A stretch of DNA of 14,443 nucleotides, from NCBI GenBank assembly GCA_021296025.1, contig JAGWBF010000032.1, positions 1 to 14,443 of the forward strand. The letters run 5' to 3'. Below the pieces are notes generated by a model, which saw only the letters and a program-made list of their open reading frames with translations, did not search any database and was not told the origin of the DNA. Origin of the DNA: Dehalococcoidia bacterium (lineage in GTDB: Bacteria > Chloroflexota > Dehalococcoidia > Lucifugimonadales > JAGWBF01). The translations under genes and the position numbers were made by a program. This document shows positions 6,860 to 13,781 of this stretch, piece by piece; position 1 is the first letter of the stretch; every line of letters starts with the position of its first letter.

Positions 6860-8023
6860 GTGAATTCACTCGCTACGGAAGTCACACCGGTTTCTGATCT
6901 GCTGCCATCGTCCATCGGACCATCTTCGGGCAGAGCCTCCTCGGAATACGCAGAGTTGAAGGCCCAGGTGAAGCAGGCGGGCCTTCTCGAAAAACAGGTC
7001 CCCTACTACCTGGCTGTGGCCGGATTCCTACTAGCCTTGATGGGCCTGTCCATTTACCTTGCAGCCACCCTGGATTTCCTATGGGTGCAGGTGCTGAACG
7101 GGGCCTTCATGGCTGTGGTCTTTGCCCAGCTGGGCTTCTACGCCCACGATGCCGGCCACCTCCAGATATTCCGTTCACCCCACCGCAACTACCTTGCCAT
7201 GCTGGGGGTGGGTTTCCTCATGGGCCTCAGTCCCAGCTGGTGGATGAACAAGCACAACAACCACCATTCCAACCCCAACGATGTGGACCTGGACCTGGAC
7301 ATAAACCTTCCCGTCATAGCCTTCAGCAGGGAGCAGGCTGTTTCCAAGCGGGGCTTAGCTCGGCTCATAGTGAAATACCAAGCCTTCTTGTTCTTCCCGC
7401 TCCTGCTGATCGAGGCCCTCAGCATCCGAGCCGACAGCGCCCAGTTCATCCTGCGCGGGAAAAATGTGAAGTATCGATGGGCCGAATTCCTGGCCATAGT
7501 GGGGCACTTCGTCATCTACTTCTGGCTGGCCTTCCAGCTCATGAGTCCCATGAATGCAATGGCGTTCATACTGACGCAACAGGCCCTGATCGGCGTTTAC
7601 ATGGGGTCTGTGTTCGCACCCAACCACAAGGGAATGCTCCTCATAAACCGCTCGACCAAGCTGGACTTTCTGCGCAGGCAGGTGCTCACCTCGCGCAACG
7701 TGCGAGGCAATCCCCTCAACGACTTCCTGTATGGCGGTCTGAACTACCAGATCGAACATCACCTGTTCCCCACCATACCCCGCAACAAGCTGGCCTCGGT
7801 ACGCCCTATCGTCCGTCGTTTCTGCCGGGAGAGGAACATCCCCTATCATCAGACTGGCATCATAAGGTCCTGGCGGGAGGTATTGGGCCACCTGGACAGG
7901 GTTAGCGCCTGCATAAGAGGCTCATCGAAGACACCGGTCTCCGGGACCGACTCTCCTTCCGGCACGGGAATGGCGCCCCCGTCGGCCCGGTTGAGGGCCA
8001 TGATCGATACCCAGGGAGACTGA
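6860..8023 (+). CDS. Membrane fatty acid desaturase (acyl-lipid / front-end type)
   Basis: The 387-residue protein carries the three histidine clusters that bind the di-iron centre: HDAGH (96-100), HNNHH (132-136) and QIEHH (297-301), with NYQIEHHLFPTIPR typical of acyl-lipid and front-end desaturases. Hydrophobic segments at about 50-70, 78-95, 112-126, 173-187, 210-228 and 233-250 place it in the inner membrane. It should introduce a double bond into membrane fatty acids using O2 and an electron donor. No ferredoxin or cytochrome b5 domain is fused. GTG 6860 is the start because no other start codon lies near the N-terminus and the promoter fits it without a leader. The last ~35 residues are hydrophilic and Ser/Pro-rich. 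Substrate position cannot be told from sequence. Need for oxygen points to an aerobic or microaerobic host. Confidence 0.92.
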   Translation: MNSLATEVTPVSDLLPSSIGPSSGRASSEYAELKAQVKQAGLLEKQVPYYLAVAGFLLALMGLSIYLAATLDFLWVQVLNGAFMAVVFAQLGFYAHDAGHLQIFRSPHRNYLAMLGVGFLMGLSPSWWMNKHNNHHSNPNDVDLDLDINLPVIAFSREQAVSKRGLARLIVKYQAFLFFPLLLIEALSIRADSAQFILRGKNVKYRWAEFLAIVGHFVIYFWLAFQLMSPMNAMAFILTQQALIGVYMGSVFAPNHKGMLLINRSTKLDFLRRQVLTSRNVRGNPLNDFLYGGLNYQIEHHLFPTIPRNKLASVRPIVRRFCRERNIPYHQTGIIRSWREVLGHLDRVSACIRGSSKTPVSGTDSPSGTGMAPPSARLRAMIDTQGD

Positions 8024-8038
8024 CGGTCAATTCCCGTC
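8022..8038 (+). terminator. Possible weak hairpin terminator after the desaturase gene
   Basis: GACGG at 8022-8026 pairs with CCGTC at 8034-8038 around a 7-base loop, starting on the desaturase stop codon and followed by TTTC. The stem is short and the U run is brief, so read-through into the next gene 41 bp downstream is likely. Confidence 0.25.
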
Positions 8039-8064
8039 TTTCATAGGCGCTTAGGCGGACATTC

Positions 8065-8700
8065 ATGGACTTGTCTCCTATGCTCCTTGCCACAACCAAC
8101 CCCCACAAGCTTGACAAGCTTCGTTGGCTCATTAAGGGTTTGCCCATCGAATGCGTGACACCCTCCCTGCTAGGTATCCCCCCGGACACGATCCCACCGG
8201 AGCTTGGCGCATCCCACGAGGCTATCGCCCGCAGCAAGGCCGTCGAATGGTCTCGCATCGCGTCCCTCCCTGCCATCGCCACTGACGGTGGGCTGCGTAT
8301 CCCCGCCCTTGGGGATTCATGGAGCAGCCTGACCACAGGAAGATTTGCTGGGGAAGGGGCGACCAATCGGGAAAAGGCCCTCGCCCTTCTTGAAGCTATG
8401 GCCTCTTTCAAGGGAGGGGAGCGCCGGGCAACCTGGGTTGAAGCGTTGGCCCTGGCAGAAGAAGGGCGCTGTGTGGCTTCGTGGGAGGTTGCCGGCGCCG
8501 AGGGTGTGCTGCTGGATGAGCTGCCTTCGGTCGTGCCGGACGCGGGCTTCTGGGTGTTTCCCCTCTGGTATATTCCCATGTTCGGCAAGACTTACGACCA
8601 GCTGGGAGATGGCGAGCTAGCCCAGATCGACGATCATTGGACACAGTTAAGGGACCGGGTCCGAAGCTTCTTCAGGGACCACCAAAAGGCCAAGCCCTAG
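8065..8700 (+). CDS. Non-canonical purine NTP pyrophosphatase-like protein (ITPase/HAM1/RdgB fold), divergent
   Basis: The 211-residue product starts LLATTNPHKLDKLRWL (residues 7-22), the nucleotide-binding opening of the HAM1/RdgB family. It has TDGGL at 73-77, where the family has DSGL, followed by ARFAGEGAT-like TGRFAGEGATNREK. The middle (RATWVEALALAEEG, 121-134) fits the family's central strand. Near the C-terminus GKTYDQL (174-180) matches the usual GKT(F/Y)xEL, but the following substrate-contacting Ser-His-Arg is replaced by DDHW (189-192). The family hydrolyses ITP, XTP or dITP to the monophosphate, cleaning nucleotide pools. The changes suggest altered substrate range. AGGCGG at 8053-8058 is a plausible ribosome binding site. 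It lies 41 bp after the desaturase gene on the same strand. Confidence 0.8.
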   Translation: MDLSPMLLATTNPHKLDKLRWLIKGLPIECVTPSLLGIPPDTIPPELGASHEAIARSKAVEWSRIASLPAIATDGGLRIPALGDSWSSLTTGRFAGEGATNREKALALLEAMASFKGGERRATWVEALALAEEGRCVASWEVAGAEGVLLDELPSVVPDAGFWVFPLWYIPMFGKTYDQLGDGELAQIDDHWTQLRDRVRSFFRDHQKAKP

Positions 8701-8720
8701 CGCAGCCTTCCAAGGTGCGG

Positions 8721-8726
8721 TAGTAT
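8721..8726 (+). promoter_or_regulatory. Possible -10 box (TAGTAT) before the CoA-transferase genes
   Basis: TAGTAT lies 36 bases before ATG 8763 in the 62-bp gap after the pyrophosphatase gene. The same hexamer recurs in the promoter of the [2Fe-2S] subunit gene (11902-11907). No -35 hexamer is visible 16-18 bp upstream, so the call is weak. Confidence 0.25.
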
Positions 8727-8762
8727 GTAAGACGCTACATCGCAGCCTCAGGATAGTGGCCA

Positions 8763-9482
8763 ATGAAGAACAAGGTGTACTCGTCCTTCGACGAAGCGGT
8801 TGCCGGCATTCCCGATGGCGCAACCATCATGTTCCCGGGCTTCGGACCGCCGGGCATTCCCCGCAACCTGATCGCTGCCCTCATACGCCAGGGAGCCAAG
8901 GACCTCATCGGCATTTGCAACAATCATGGGGCGCTGGGCAACCTTATGGATGTGGGCCGGCTCATCGAGACGGAGAGGGTGGTCAAGTGGGTCTGCGCCT
9001 TTACGGCAGCCCCCCATCCTTCACGAAAGCTGGCCTTCGAAGGCCTGTACGAAGAAGGAAAGATAGAGGCCGAGCTAGTCCCCCAGGGGACGCTGGCTGA
9101 GCGCATCAGGGCCGGAGGCGCGGGCATCGGCGCCTTCTACACCCCCACCGGCGTGGGCACCGAGGTCGCCGAGGGCAAGGAGCACCGCGAGATAGACGGG
9201 CGGATGCACATCTTGGAGTACCCTTTGAAGGCCGACTATGCCCTAATCAGGGCCCGTCGGGCGGACAAGATGGGCAACCTCCAGTACCGCCTCTCCCAGA
9301 GAAACTTCAATCCGTTGATGGCCCAGGCCGCAACCACAACCATCGTCGAGGTGGAGGAGGACATCCTGGAGCCTGGCCAGATCGACCCGGACCAGGTGCA
9401 CACTCCCTGCATATTCGTCGACCGCATGGTCCGGATTCCGCCCGCTCCCGAAGGCATCTGGGATGCCCCCACTCGTACCTAG
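8763..9482 (+). CDS. Class I CoA-transferase, subunit A (3-oxoacid/acetoacetate type)
   Basis: The 239-residue subunit opens with the usual SSFDEAVAGIPDGATIMFPGFG and contains the conserved block PQGTLAERIRAGGAGIGAFY followed by TPTGVGT (107-133), diagnostic of the alpha subunit of acetate/3-oxoacid CoA-transferases. With subunit B immediately downstream it should move CoA between carboxylic acids in the cytoplasm, for example from succinyl- or acetyl-CoA to a 3-oxoacid. The stretch at 78-89 (CAFTAAPHPSRK) differs from the CSYVGEN-type segment common in well-studied members, so substrate may differ. AGGA at 8750-8753 is the only ribosome-binding candidate before ATG 8763. The subunit B gene starts 31 bp after its stop. 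The family is certain; the natural substrate is unknown. Confidence 0.93.
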   Translation: MKNKVYSSFDEAVAGIPDGATIMFPGFGPPGIPRNLIAALIRQGAKDLIGICNNHGALGNLMDVGRLIETERVVKWVCAFTAAPHPSRKLAFEGLYEEGKIEAELVPQGTLAERIRAGGAGIGAFYTPTGVGTEVAEGKEHREIDGRMHILEYPLKADYALIRARRADKMGNLQYRLSQRNFNPLMAQAATTTIVEVEEDILEPGQIDPDQVHTPCIFVDRMVRIPPAPEGIWDAPTRT

Positions 9483-9513
9483 CTGAACCGCCACTTCACC
9501 CAGGAGCCTCTAC

Positions 9514-10179
9514 ATGGAAAAGACCCCACTAGACCGCCAAGCTATGTGCAACAGGCTTGCCATGGAGTTCCAGGATGGATGGGTAGTCAACCTCGGCATC
9601 GGCATGCCCACCCTATGCTCCAACTATGACTTTGGAGACAAGCAGATCATCTTCCATTCGGAGAACGGGGTCATAGGGTACGGCCCCCTGGCAGCCGAGG
9701 GGGAAGAGGACCTGCACTTGGTGAACGCCAGCAGCCAATACGTGACCATCGCCACCGGTGCGGCCATTGTTCACCATGCCGACTCCTTCGCCATCATCCG
9801 GGGCGGGCACCTGGATGCCACCGTCCTGGGAGCTTACGAGGTGGCGGAGAACGGGGACTTTGCCAACTACAAGACCGCAGGCCGAAAGGGCGGCGGCATC
9901 GGCGGGGCCATGGACCTTGCCGTGGGTGCCAAGCAGGTGTTCATAGCCATGGAACACTCCACCCGCGAGGGAGAGCCCAGGCTGCTGCAAAGGTGCAACC
10001 TGCCAGTGACGGCGGTAAGTGTTGTCACCAAGGTTGTGACCACCCTGGGGCTGTTTGAGGTAACCCCGGAGGGCTTCAAGCTGATGGAGATAGCCCCTAG
10101 CTTCACCACCGACGATGTACAGGCACAGACGGGCGCAACCCTGATCATCCCCGACAATCTTGTCGAGTTTAACGCATAG
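9514..10179 (+). CDS. Class I CoA-transferase, subunit B (3-oxoacid/acetoacetate type)
   Basis: The 221-residue protein has NLGIGMPTL (26-34) and HSENGVIGYGP (48-58), in which Glu50 is the residue that forms the covalent glutamyl-CoA intermediate in this family. It also has IRGGHLDATVLGAYEV (95-110) and GGAMDLAVGA (130-139). The catalytic subunit of the heteromer is therefore intact. AGGAG at 9502-9506 sits seven bases before ATG 9514, a good ribosome binding site. A hairpin overlaps its stop codon, followed by a new promoter, so the two CoA-transferase genes appear to form their own transcription unit, perhaps with the pyrophosphatase gene upstream. Confidence 0.94.
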   Translation: MEKTPLDRQAMCNRLAMEFQDGWVVNLGIGMPTLCSNYDFGDKQIIFHSENGVIGYGPLAAEGEEDLHLVNASSQYVTIATGAAIVHHADSFAIIRGGHLDATVLGAYEVAENGDFANYKTAGRKGGGIGGAMDLAVGAKQVFIAMEHSTREGEPRLLQRCNLPVTAVSVVTKVVTTLGLFEVTPEGFKLMEIAPSFTTDDVQAQTGATLIIPDNLVEFNA

Positions 10180-10194
10180 CCCAGACCCCTGGGC
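10179..10194 (+). terminator. Hairpin at the end of the CoA-transferase genes
   Basis: GCCCAG (10179-10184) and CTGGGC (10189-10194) form a perfect 6-bp stem around ACCC, beginning on the last base of the stop codon. No U tract follows, so it may act as a partial or factor-assisted terminator or protect the mRNA 3' end. A TTGACA -35 element begins 12 bases after it. Confidence 0.35.
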
Positions 10195-10205
10195 CGTCGC
10201 CTAAA

Positions 10206-10234
10206 TTGACACAGGCCCCCGACCACGCCATCAT
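10206..10234 (+). promoter_or_regulatory. Promoter of the alcohol dehydrogenase gene (TTGACA-17-CATCAT)
   Basis: A perfect -35 TTGACA at 10206-10211 is followed after 17 bp by CATCAT (10229-10234, four of six). This predicts a start near 10241 and a leader of about 22 bases that carries the ribosome binding site GGGAGG. The TTG in the -35 is also an in-frame start candidate, but the promoter and binding site argue against that. Confidence 0.5.
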
Positions 10235-10262
10235 TACTATTGATACCAACGGGAGGGCAACC

Positions 10263-11357
10263 ATGAAAGCTGCTGTGCTCTACGAATACAACGAACCCCT
10301 GGTCATAGAAGAGGTTGAGCTTGACCCCCCCAAGGCGGGAGAAGTACAGGTAAAGACCGGCGCAGCGGGGGTATGCCGCAGCGACCTACACTTCATGAAG
10401 GGGCAGGCGCGGACCATCCTTCCAGCAGTGCTGGGCCACGAAGCCTCCGGCACCGTGGAGGCCGTTGGCGAAGGGGTCACCACGGTGAAGCCGGGAGACC
10501 GCATCATCCTCTCCTTCGTTCCCAACTGCGGTCGCTGCCAGTACTGCACTACCGGCAGACCCAACCTGTGCGACCTGCACGCCTCCACGGCAGGCACCCT
10601 GTTCGACGGGACCATGCGTCTCCACAAGGGGGACCAGCGCATCTCTCACTTCGGCAAGGTTGCCTGCTTCGCCGAGCATATGGTCGTCCCAGAGGCGGGC
10701 TGCATTCCCGTGTCCGAAGACGTCCCCATGGAGGTGGCCTGCCTCATTGGGTGCAGCGTCACCACGGGCGTGGGGGCCGCCGTGCTGAACGCCCAGATTA
10801 CGCCTGGAAGCAGCGTCGCTGTCGTAGGGTGCGGGGGTGTGGGCCTGAACGTCATCCAGGGCGCCCGCTTGATGAACGCCTCCAAAGTAATCGCCGTGGA
10901 CATCAACGAGGGGGCCCTTGAGTTTGCAACCAAATTCGGGGCGACCGACTCGGTGAACGCCAAGCACGAAGACCCCGTCGCCCGGGTGAAGGAGCTGACC
11001 GGAGGCCAGGGGGCCGACTACACCTTCGAGGTGTTCGGCTCCGGCGAGACGGTAGAAACAGCCTATGCAATGGCCCGGAAGGGCGGGACATGCACCGTCG
11101 TGGGCATCGCCCCCCAAGGCGACCAGGCCAACATCGAAGCGGTGACGCTGGTGCGCAGTGAGAAGGTTCTCAAGGGAACCTATTACGGCTCAGCCCGGTG
11201 CCACGTCGATATGCCAAGAATCGTCGACATGTACCAGTCGGGAAAGCTCAGCATCGACGACATCGTGACCCGCCGCTACTCCCTGGACGATATCAACGAG
11301 GCCTACGAAGACCTGGATAACATCGGTATCGGGCGCGGCGTCATAGTGTTCCCGTAG
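10263..11357 (+). CDS. Zinc-dependent alcohol dehydrogenase (medium-chain dehydrogenase/reductase family)
   Basis: GGGAGG at 10251-10256 lies six bases before ATG 10263, giving 364 residues. The catalytic zinc ligands are visible as Cys38 (GVCRSDLH), His59-Glu60 (GHEASGTVEAVGEGV) and Cys164 (IGCSVTTG). The structural zinc cysteines are Cys89, Cys92, Cys95 and Cys103 (NCGRCQYCTTGRPNLC). The Rossmann motif GCGGVG (189-194) and the acidic Asp213 at the end of the second strand favour NAD over NADP. It should interconvert an alcohol and an aldehyde or ketone in the cytoplasm. The sequence resembles the class III-like group that includes formaldehyde and aryl/benzyl alcohol dehydrogenases, but the substrate is not readable. 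Its own promoter separates it from the CoA-transferase genes. The acetyltransferase gene follows after 36 bp. Confidence 0.93.
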   Translation: MKAAVLYEYNEPLVIEEVELDPPKAGEVQVKTGAAGVCRSDLHFMKGQARTILPAVLGHEASGTVEAVGEGVTTVKPGDRIILSFVPNCGRCQYCTTGRPNLCDLHASTAGTLFDGTMRLHKGDQRISHFGKVACFAEHMVVPEAGCIPVSEDVPMEVACLIGCSVTTGVGAAVLNAQITPGSSVAVVGCGGVGLNVIQGARLMNASKVIAVDINEGALEFATKFGATDSVNAKHEDPVARVKELTGGQGADYTFEVFGSGETVETAYAMARKGGTCTVVGIAPQGDQANIEAVTLVRSEKVLKGTYYGSARCHVDMPRIVDMYQSGKLSIDDIVTRRYSLDDINEAYEDLDNIGIGRGVIVFP

Positions 11358-11393
11358 GGGGACCCTAACGACAATACCCGGGGGGCGAATCCG

Positions 11394-11846
11394 ATGTCCG
11401 ATGTCACTATCAGGCTGGCGCAGACCGAAGCTGAACGCCTCCAGGCCTACGCCATCCGCGCCCAGGTGTTCGTCCTGGAGCAGGGCGTCCCCCTGGCGGA
11501 GGAGATGGACTCCGAGGATCGTGCCGCCACCCACGCCATCGCCTTCCTGGGAGCCATTGCCGTGGGGACAGGCCGCCTGGTGTTCAGCGAGGCGGATAAC
11601 ACCACAATCAACGAAGCCCGTATCGGACGCATGGCAGTGCTGAGGGCATGGCGGCGGAAAGGGTTGGGCGCCCGCATTCTCGAAGCCCTAGAAGAGTCCG
11701 CCCGGGGAAAAGGCGCCACTCACATCGCCCTGCACGCCCAAACTTATGTCAAGGACTTTTACTCAGCTCGAGGCTACGTTGCCGAAGGTGCGCCCTTCCT
11801 TGAGGTCGGCATAGAGCACCTTCTTATGCGCAAGTCTCTCGCATAG
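11394..11846 (+). CDS. GNAT family N-acetyltransferase (ElaA/YjcF-like)
   Basis: The 150-residue protein has a single GNAT domain. The N-terminal part (IRAQVFVLEQGVP, 21-33) is the RxxVFxxEQ pattern of the ElaA/YjcF group. IGRMAVLRAWRRKGLGARIL (77-96) contains the acetyl-CoA pyrophosphate-binding RRKGLG loop, and the C-terminal part HAQTYVKDFYSARGYVAEG (114-132) is the usual last strand-helix. It should transfer an acetyl group from acetyl-CoA to an amine on a small molecule or protein; the acceptor is unknown. It lies 36 bp after the alcohol dehydrogenase and is probably cotranscribed. The upstream G-rich stretch is a poor ribosome binding site. A hairpin follows 16 bp after the stop. Confidence 0.9.
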   Translation: MSDVTIRLAQTEAERLQAYAIRAQVFVLEQGVPLAEEMDSEDRAATHAIAFLGAIAVGTGRLVFSEADNTTINEARIGRMAVLRAWRRKGLGARILEALEESARGKGATHIALHAQTYVKDFYSARGYVAEGAPFLEVGIEHLLMRKSLA

Positions 11847-11862
11847 GGAGTCCTCCAGAGCC

Positions 11863-11878
11863 GGGGCAGTCCCGCCCC
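11863..11878 (+). terminator. Possible terminator hairpin after the acetyltransferase gene
   Basis: GGGGC (11863-11867) pairs with GCCCC (11874-11878) around a 6-base loop, followed by TTGT. The stem is GC-rich but short and the U tract poor. It directly precedes the promoter of the next operon, which fits a boundary between transcription units. Confidence 0.35.
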
Positions 11879-11907
11879 TTGTCAAAGCACCCCTGCCGTT
11901 ATAGTAT
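11879..11907 (+). promoter_or_regulatory. Promoter of the molybdenum hydroxylase operon (TTGTCA-17-TAGTAT)
   Basis: TTGTCA at 11879-11884 (five of six) and TAGTAT at 11902-11907 (four of six) are 17 bp apart. The overlapping TATAGT at 11900-11905 matches the -10 better but gives a 15-bp spacer. The start would fall near 11914, leaving a leader of about 60 bases that carries AAAGGTG before ATG 11973. Confidence 0.5.
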
Positions 11908-11972
11908 CGTGGCGGATATGGCCTTCGGGCCCATGCCCTTCACTCGCTGGATACCAACACAAAGGTGCGTAT

Positions 11973-12452
11973 ATGGACAAGACCATCCACCTTAAGGTCA
12001 ACGGGCAGGACCACGACCTCACGGTGCCGGCCCAGCGCCTCCTCGTGGACTGCCTCAGGTATGACTTGGGTCTGACCGGCACCAAGGAGAGCTGCAGCGT
12101 CGGTGTGTGCGGAGCATGCACGGTGCTGGTGAACGGGAAGATAGTAGCCTCCTGCATCTCCTTGGCAGTCGCGGCCGATGGGGCCGAAATCACCACCATA
12201 GAGGGCTTGGCTGACGACCGGCGCCTTCATCCCCTCCAGCAAAGCTTCATCGACCACGGTGGCTTCCAGTGCGGCATCTGCACCCCCGGCCAGATCATGG
12301 CCTCCAAGTCCCTGCTGGATGAGAACCCGGACCCCACCGAGGATGAGATCAAGGACTGGATGATGGGAAACCTGTGCCGCTGCACGGGCTACTACAAGAT
12401 ATTGGAGTCCATCGTCAATGGGATAGCTGAGGCAAAGGGCAGCGCCCAATGA
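11973..12452 (+). CDS. Molybdenum hydroxylase [2Fe-2S] subunit (CoxS/XdhC-type small subunit)
   Basis: The 159-residue protein has the two iron-sulfur sites of the xanthine dehydrogenase/CO dehydrogenase small subunit. The plant-ferredoxin-type site uses Cys41, Cys46, Cys49 and Cys61 (CSVGVCGACTVLVNG). The helical-domain site uses Cys100, Cys103, Cys135 and Cys137 (CGICTPGQIM and CRCTGY). In such enzymes it carries electrons from the molybdopterin site in the large subunit to FAD in the medium subunit. AAAGGTG at 11961-11967 sits five bases before ATG 11973. Its stop overlaps the next start by four bases. All eight ligand cysteines are present, so the subunit looks functional although its large-subunit partner is not nearby. 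The hydroxylated substrate cannot be inferred. Confidence 0.95.
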   Translation: MDKTIHLKVNGQDHDLTVPAQRLLVDCLRYDLGLTGTKESCSVGVCGACTVLVNGKIVASCISLAVAADGAEITTIEGLADDRRLHPLQQSFIDHGGFQCGICTPGQIMASKSLLDENPDPTEDEIKDWMMGNLCRCTGYYKILESIVNGIAEAKGSAQ

Positions 12453-13327
12453 ACACCTTCGAGTTCCACACGCCAACCACCCTGGACGAAGCCTACCGTC
12501 TCCTGGAAGCCCACGGCGATGATGCCAACATCATTGCCGGCGGCACCGGGCTGGTCCTGTTTATGAAACAGCGAATGGTCCAGCCGGGGCACCTCGTCAG
12601 CCTGCGCTCCATTCCTGGTCTGGATAGTATCCGGGTAGAGGATGGCACAGCCCACATCGGGGCCATGTGCACTATGCACCAGGTCGAGACCTCGCCCCAG
12701 CTCCGGGAGGTGCTTCCCCTTCTCGGCGAGACCTATCGCCACGTGGCGTCCGTCAAGATACGAAACATGGCAACGATTGGAGGCGGGCTGTCCCATGGGG
12801 ACCCCAACCAGGACCCTCCCCCCAGCCTCATCGCCCTGGGAGCCTCGGTGGTGCTCTCCTCAGGTTCAGGACAGCGCACCGTCCCGTTGGATGAGTTCTT
12901 CACCGACTACTTCGAGACCGATATCCACGACGGCGAGATAGTGACGGAGCTTGAAGTTCCGCTGCCTTCTCCCAGCTCAGGGGGCGCCTTCATCAAGTTT
13001 CTGCCCCGCACAGCCGATGACTATGCTACCGTCTCGGCAGCCGCGGTGGTTGCCCTTGAAGATGGAGGAAGAAACTGCCGAGATGTGCGGGTTGCGTTGG
13101 GGTCCGTCGCCACCACGCCCATCCGGGCGCGCAAGGTGGAAGGTGCCGTGCGGGGCCGCGAGCTGACCTCATCCCTGATAAGGGAAGCCTCTGACTTGGT
13201 GCAAGACGAAGTGGACCCCCTGGATGATTTCCGGGGCTCTTCGGGATACAAGCGACAGATGGCCCAGGTGTTTGCCAGACGCGCTCTGGAAGCGGCAGTG
13301 GCCAACATCTCGGCGGTGCCCGCGTGA
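12449..13327 (+). CDS. Molybdenum hydroxylase FAD-binding subunit (CoxM-type medium subunit)
   Basis: The 292-residue protein starts at ATG 12449, inside the ATGA overlap with the small subunit gene. It has the two FAD-binding loops of the family: IAGGTGL (29-35) in the first subdomain and ATIGGGLSHGDPNQDPPPSL (108-127), corresponding to the usual TIGGN(L/I)xxxxPxxD. The C-terminal part (about 175-285) is the CO dehydrogenase flavoprotein C-terminal domain, with FIKFLPRTADDYATVSAAA. It passes electrons from the [2Fe-2S] subunit to an acceptor. The Asn of the common GGN is Gly here, and Gln-Asp replaces the usual Ala-Asp, minor changes within the family. The downstream gene overlaps by four bases. 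Confidence 0.94.
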   Translation: MNTFEFHTPTTLDEAYRLLEAHGDDANIIAGGTGLVLFMKQRMVQPGHLVSLRSIPGLDSIRVEDGTAHIGAMCTMHQVETSPQLREVLPLLGETYRHVASVKIRNMATIGGGLSHGDPNQDPPPSLIALGASVVLSSGSGQRTVPLDEFFTDYFETDIHDGEIVTELEVPLPSPSSGGAFIKFLPRTADDYATVSAAAVVALEDGGRNCRDVRVALGSVATTPIRARKVEGAVRGRELTSSLIREASDLVQDEVDPLDDFRGSSGYKRQMAQVFARRALEAAVANISAVPA

Positions 13328-13767
13328 AGACAGAACATCGATTCGCCGCCCCGGCGAGTCGTGAACGGGTGTGGGAGCTGATGTTGGACATGCCCAGGGT
13401 TGGGCGATGCTTCCCCGGTGTCAAAGAGGTGGAGGCTGACGGCGAACAGAGCTACAAGGGCACCATGCAGGTCAGGGTAGGCCCTGTCAGCCTCAACATC
13501 ACGGGGAACATGGTCGTCACCGGCCTGGACAAGGACCTCTGGCAGGCATCCATGAGGGTGGAAGGGGCGGACCGGCGCCTCGGTGGGGGAGTGAGCGGAG
13601 AAATGCTCGTCAACCTGGTCGATCTGTCCGACTCGGAGACCGAGGTAGTGGTCAAGAGCGACATCTCCTTCATGGGCAAGCTGGGGGAGCTGGGCCAGCC
13701 CATCATCCGCAAGAAAGCGGACTCCATTCTCCGGGAGTTCGCCGATAACATCAGCCGCCAGTTCTAA
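13324..13767 (+). CDS. CoxG family protein (CO dehydrogenase subunit G, SRPBCC fold)
   Basis: The 147-residue product starts at GTG 13324, within a GTGA overlap with the FAD subunit stop. It matches the CoxG/SRPBCC family along its whole length: an N-terminal FAAPASRERVWELMLDMPRV (residues 7-26), then CFPGVKEVE (29-37), the central YKGTMQVRVGPVSLNITG (44-61), and a C-terminal helix GELGQPIIRKKADSILREFA (122-141). CoxG in CO-oxidising bacteria is membrane-linked and helps recruit the hydroxylase. In other operons it is an assembly or anchoring factor. Many members have a hydrophobic C-terminal tail; this one ends right after the helix, so a membrane tail is absent. It is the last gene of the operon and converges on cobU with a 14-bp gap. 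Confidence 0.9.
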   Translation: MKTEHRFAAPASRERVWELMLDMPRVGRCFPGVKEVEADGEQSYKGTMQVRVGPVSLNITGNMVVTGLDKDLWQASMRVEGADRRLGGGVSGEMLVNLVDLSDSETEVVVKSDISFMGKLGELGQPIIRKKADSILREFADNISRQF

Positions 13768-13781
13768 GGGCGGGGGTGACT

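Noticed and set aside
7286..7302. GGACCTGGACCTGGACAT direct repeat in the desaturase gene
   Set aside because: Explained by an Asp-Leu repeat in the protein next to the second histidine box; too short to be a repeat element.
13768..13781. Terminator between CoxG-like gene and cobU
   Set aside because: The gap is 14 bp and shows no inverted repeat.
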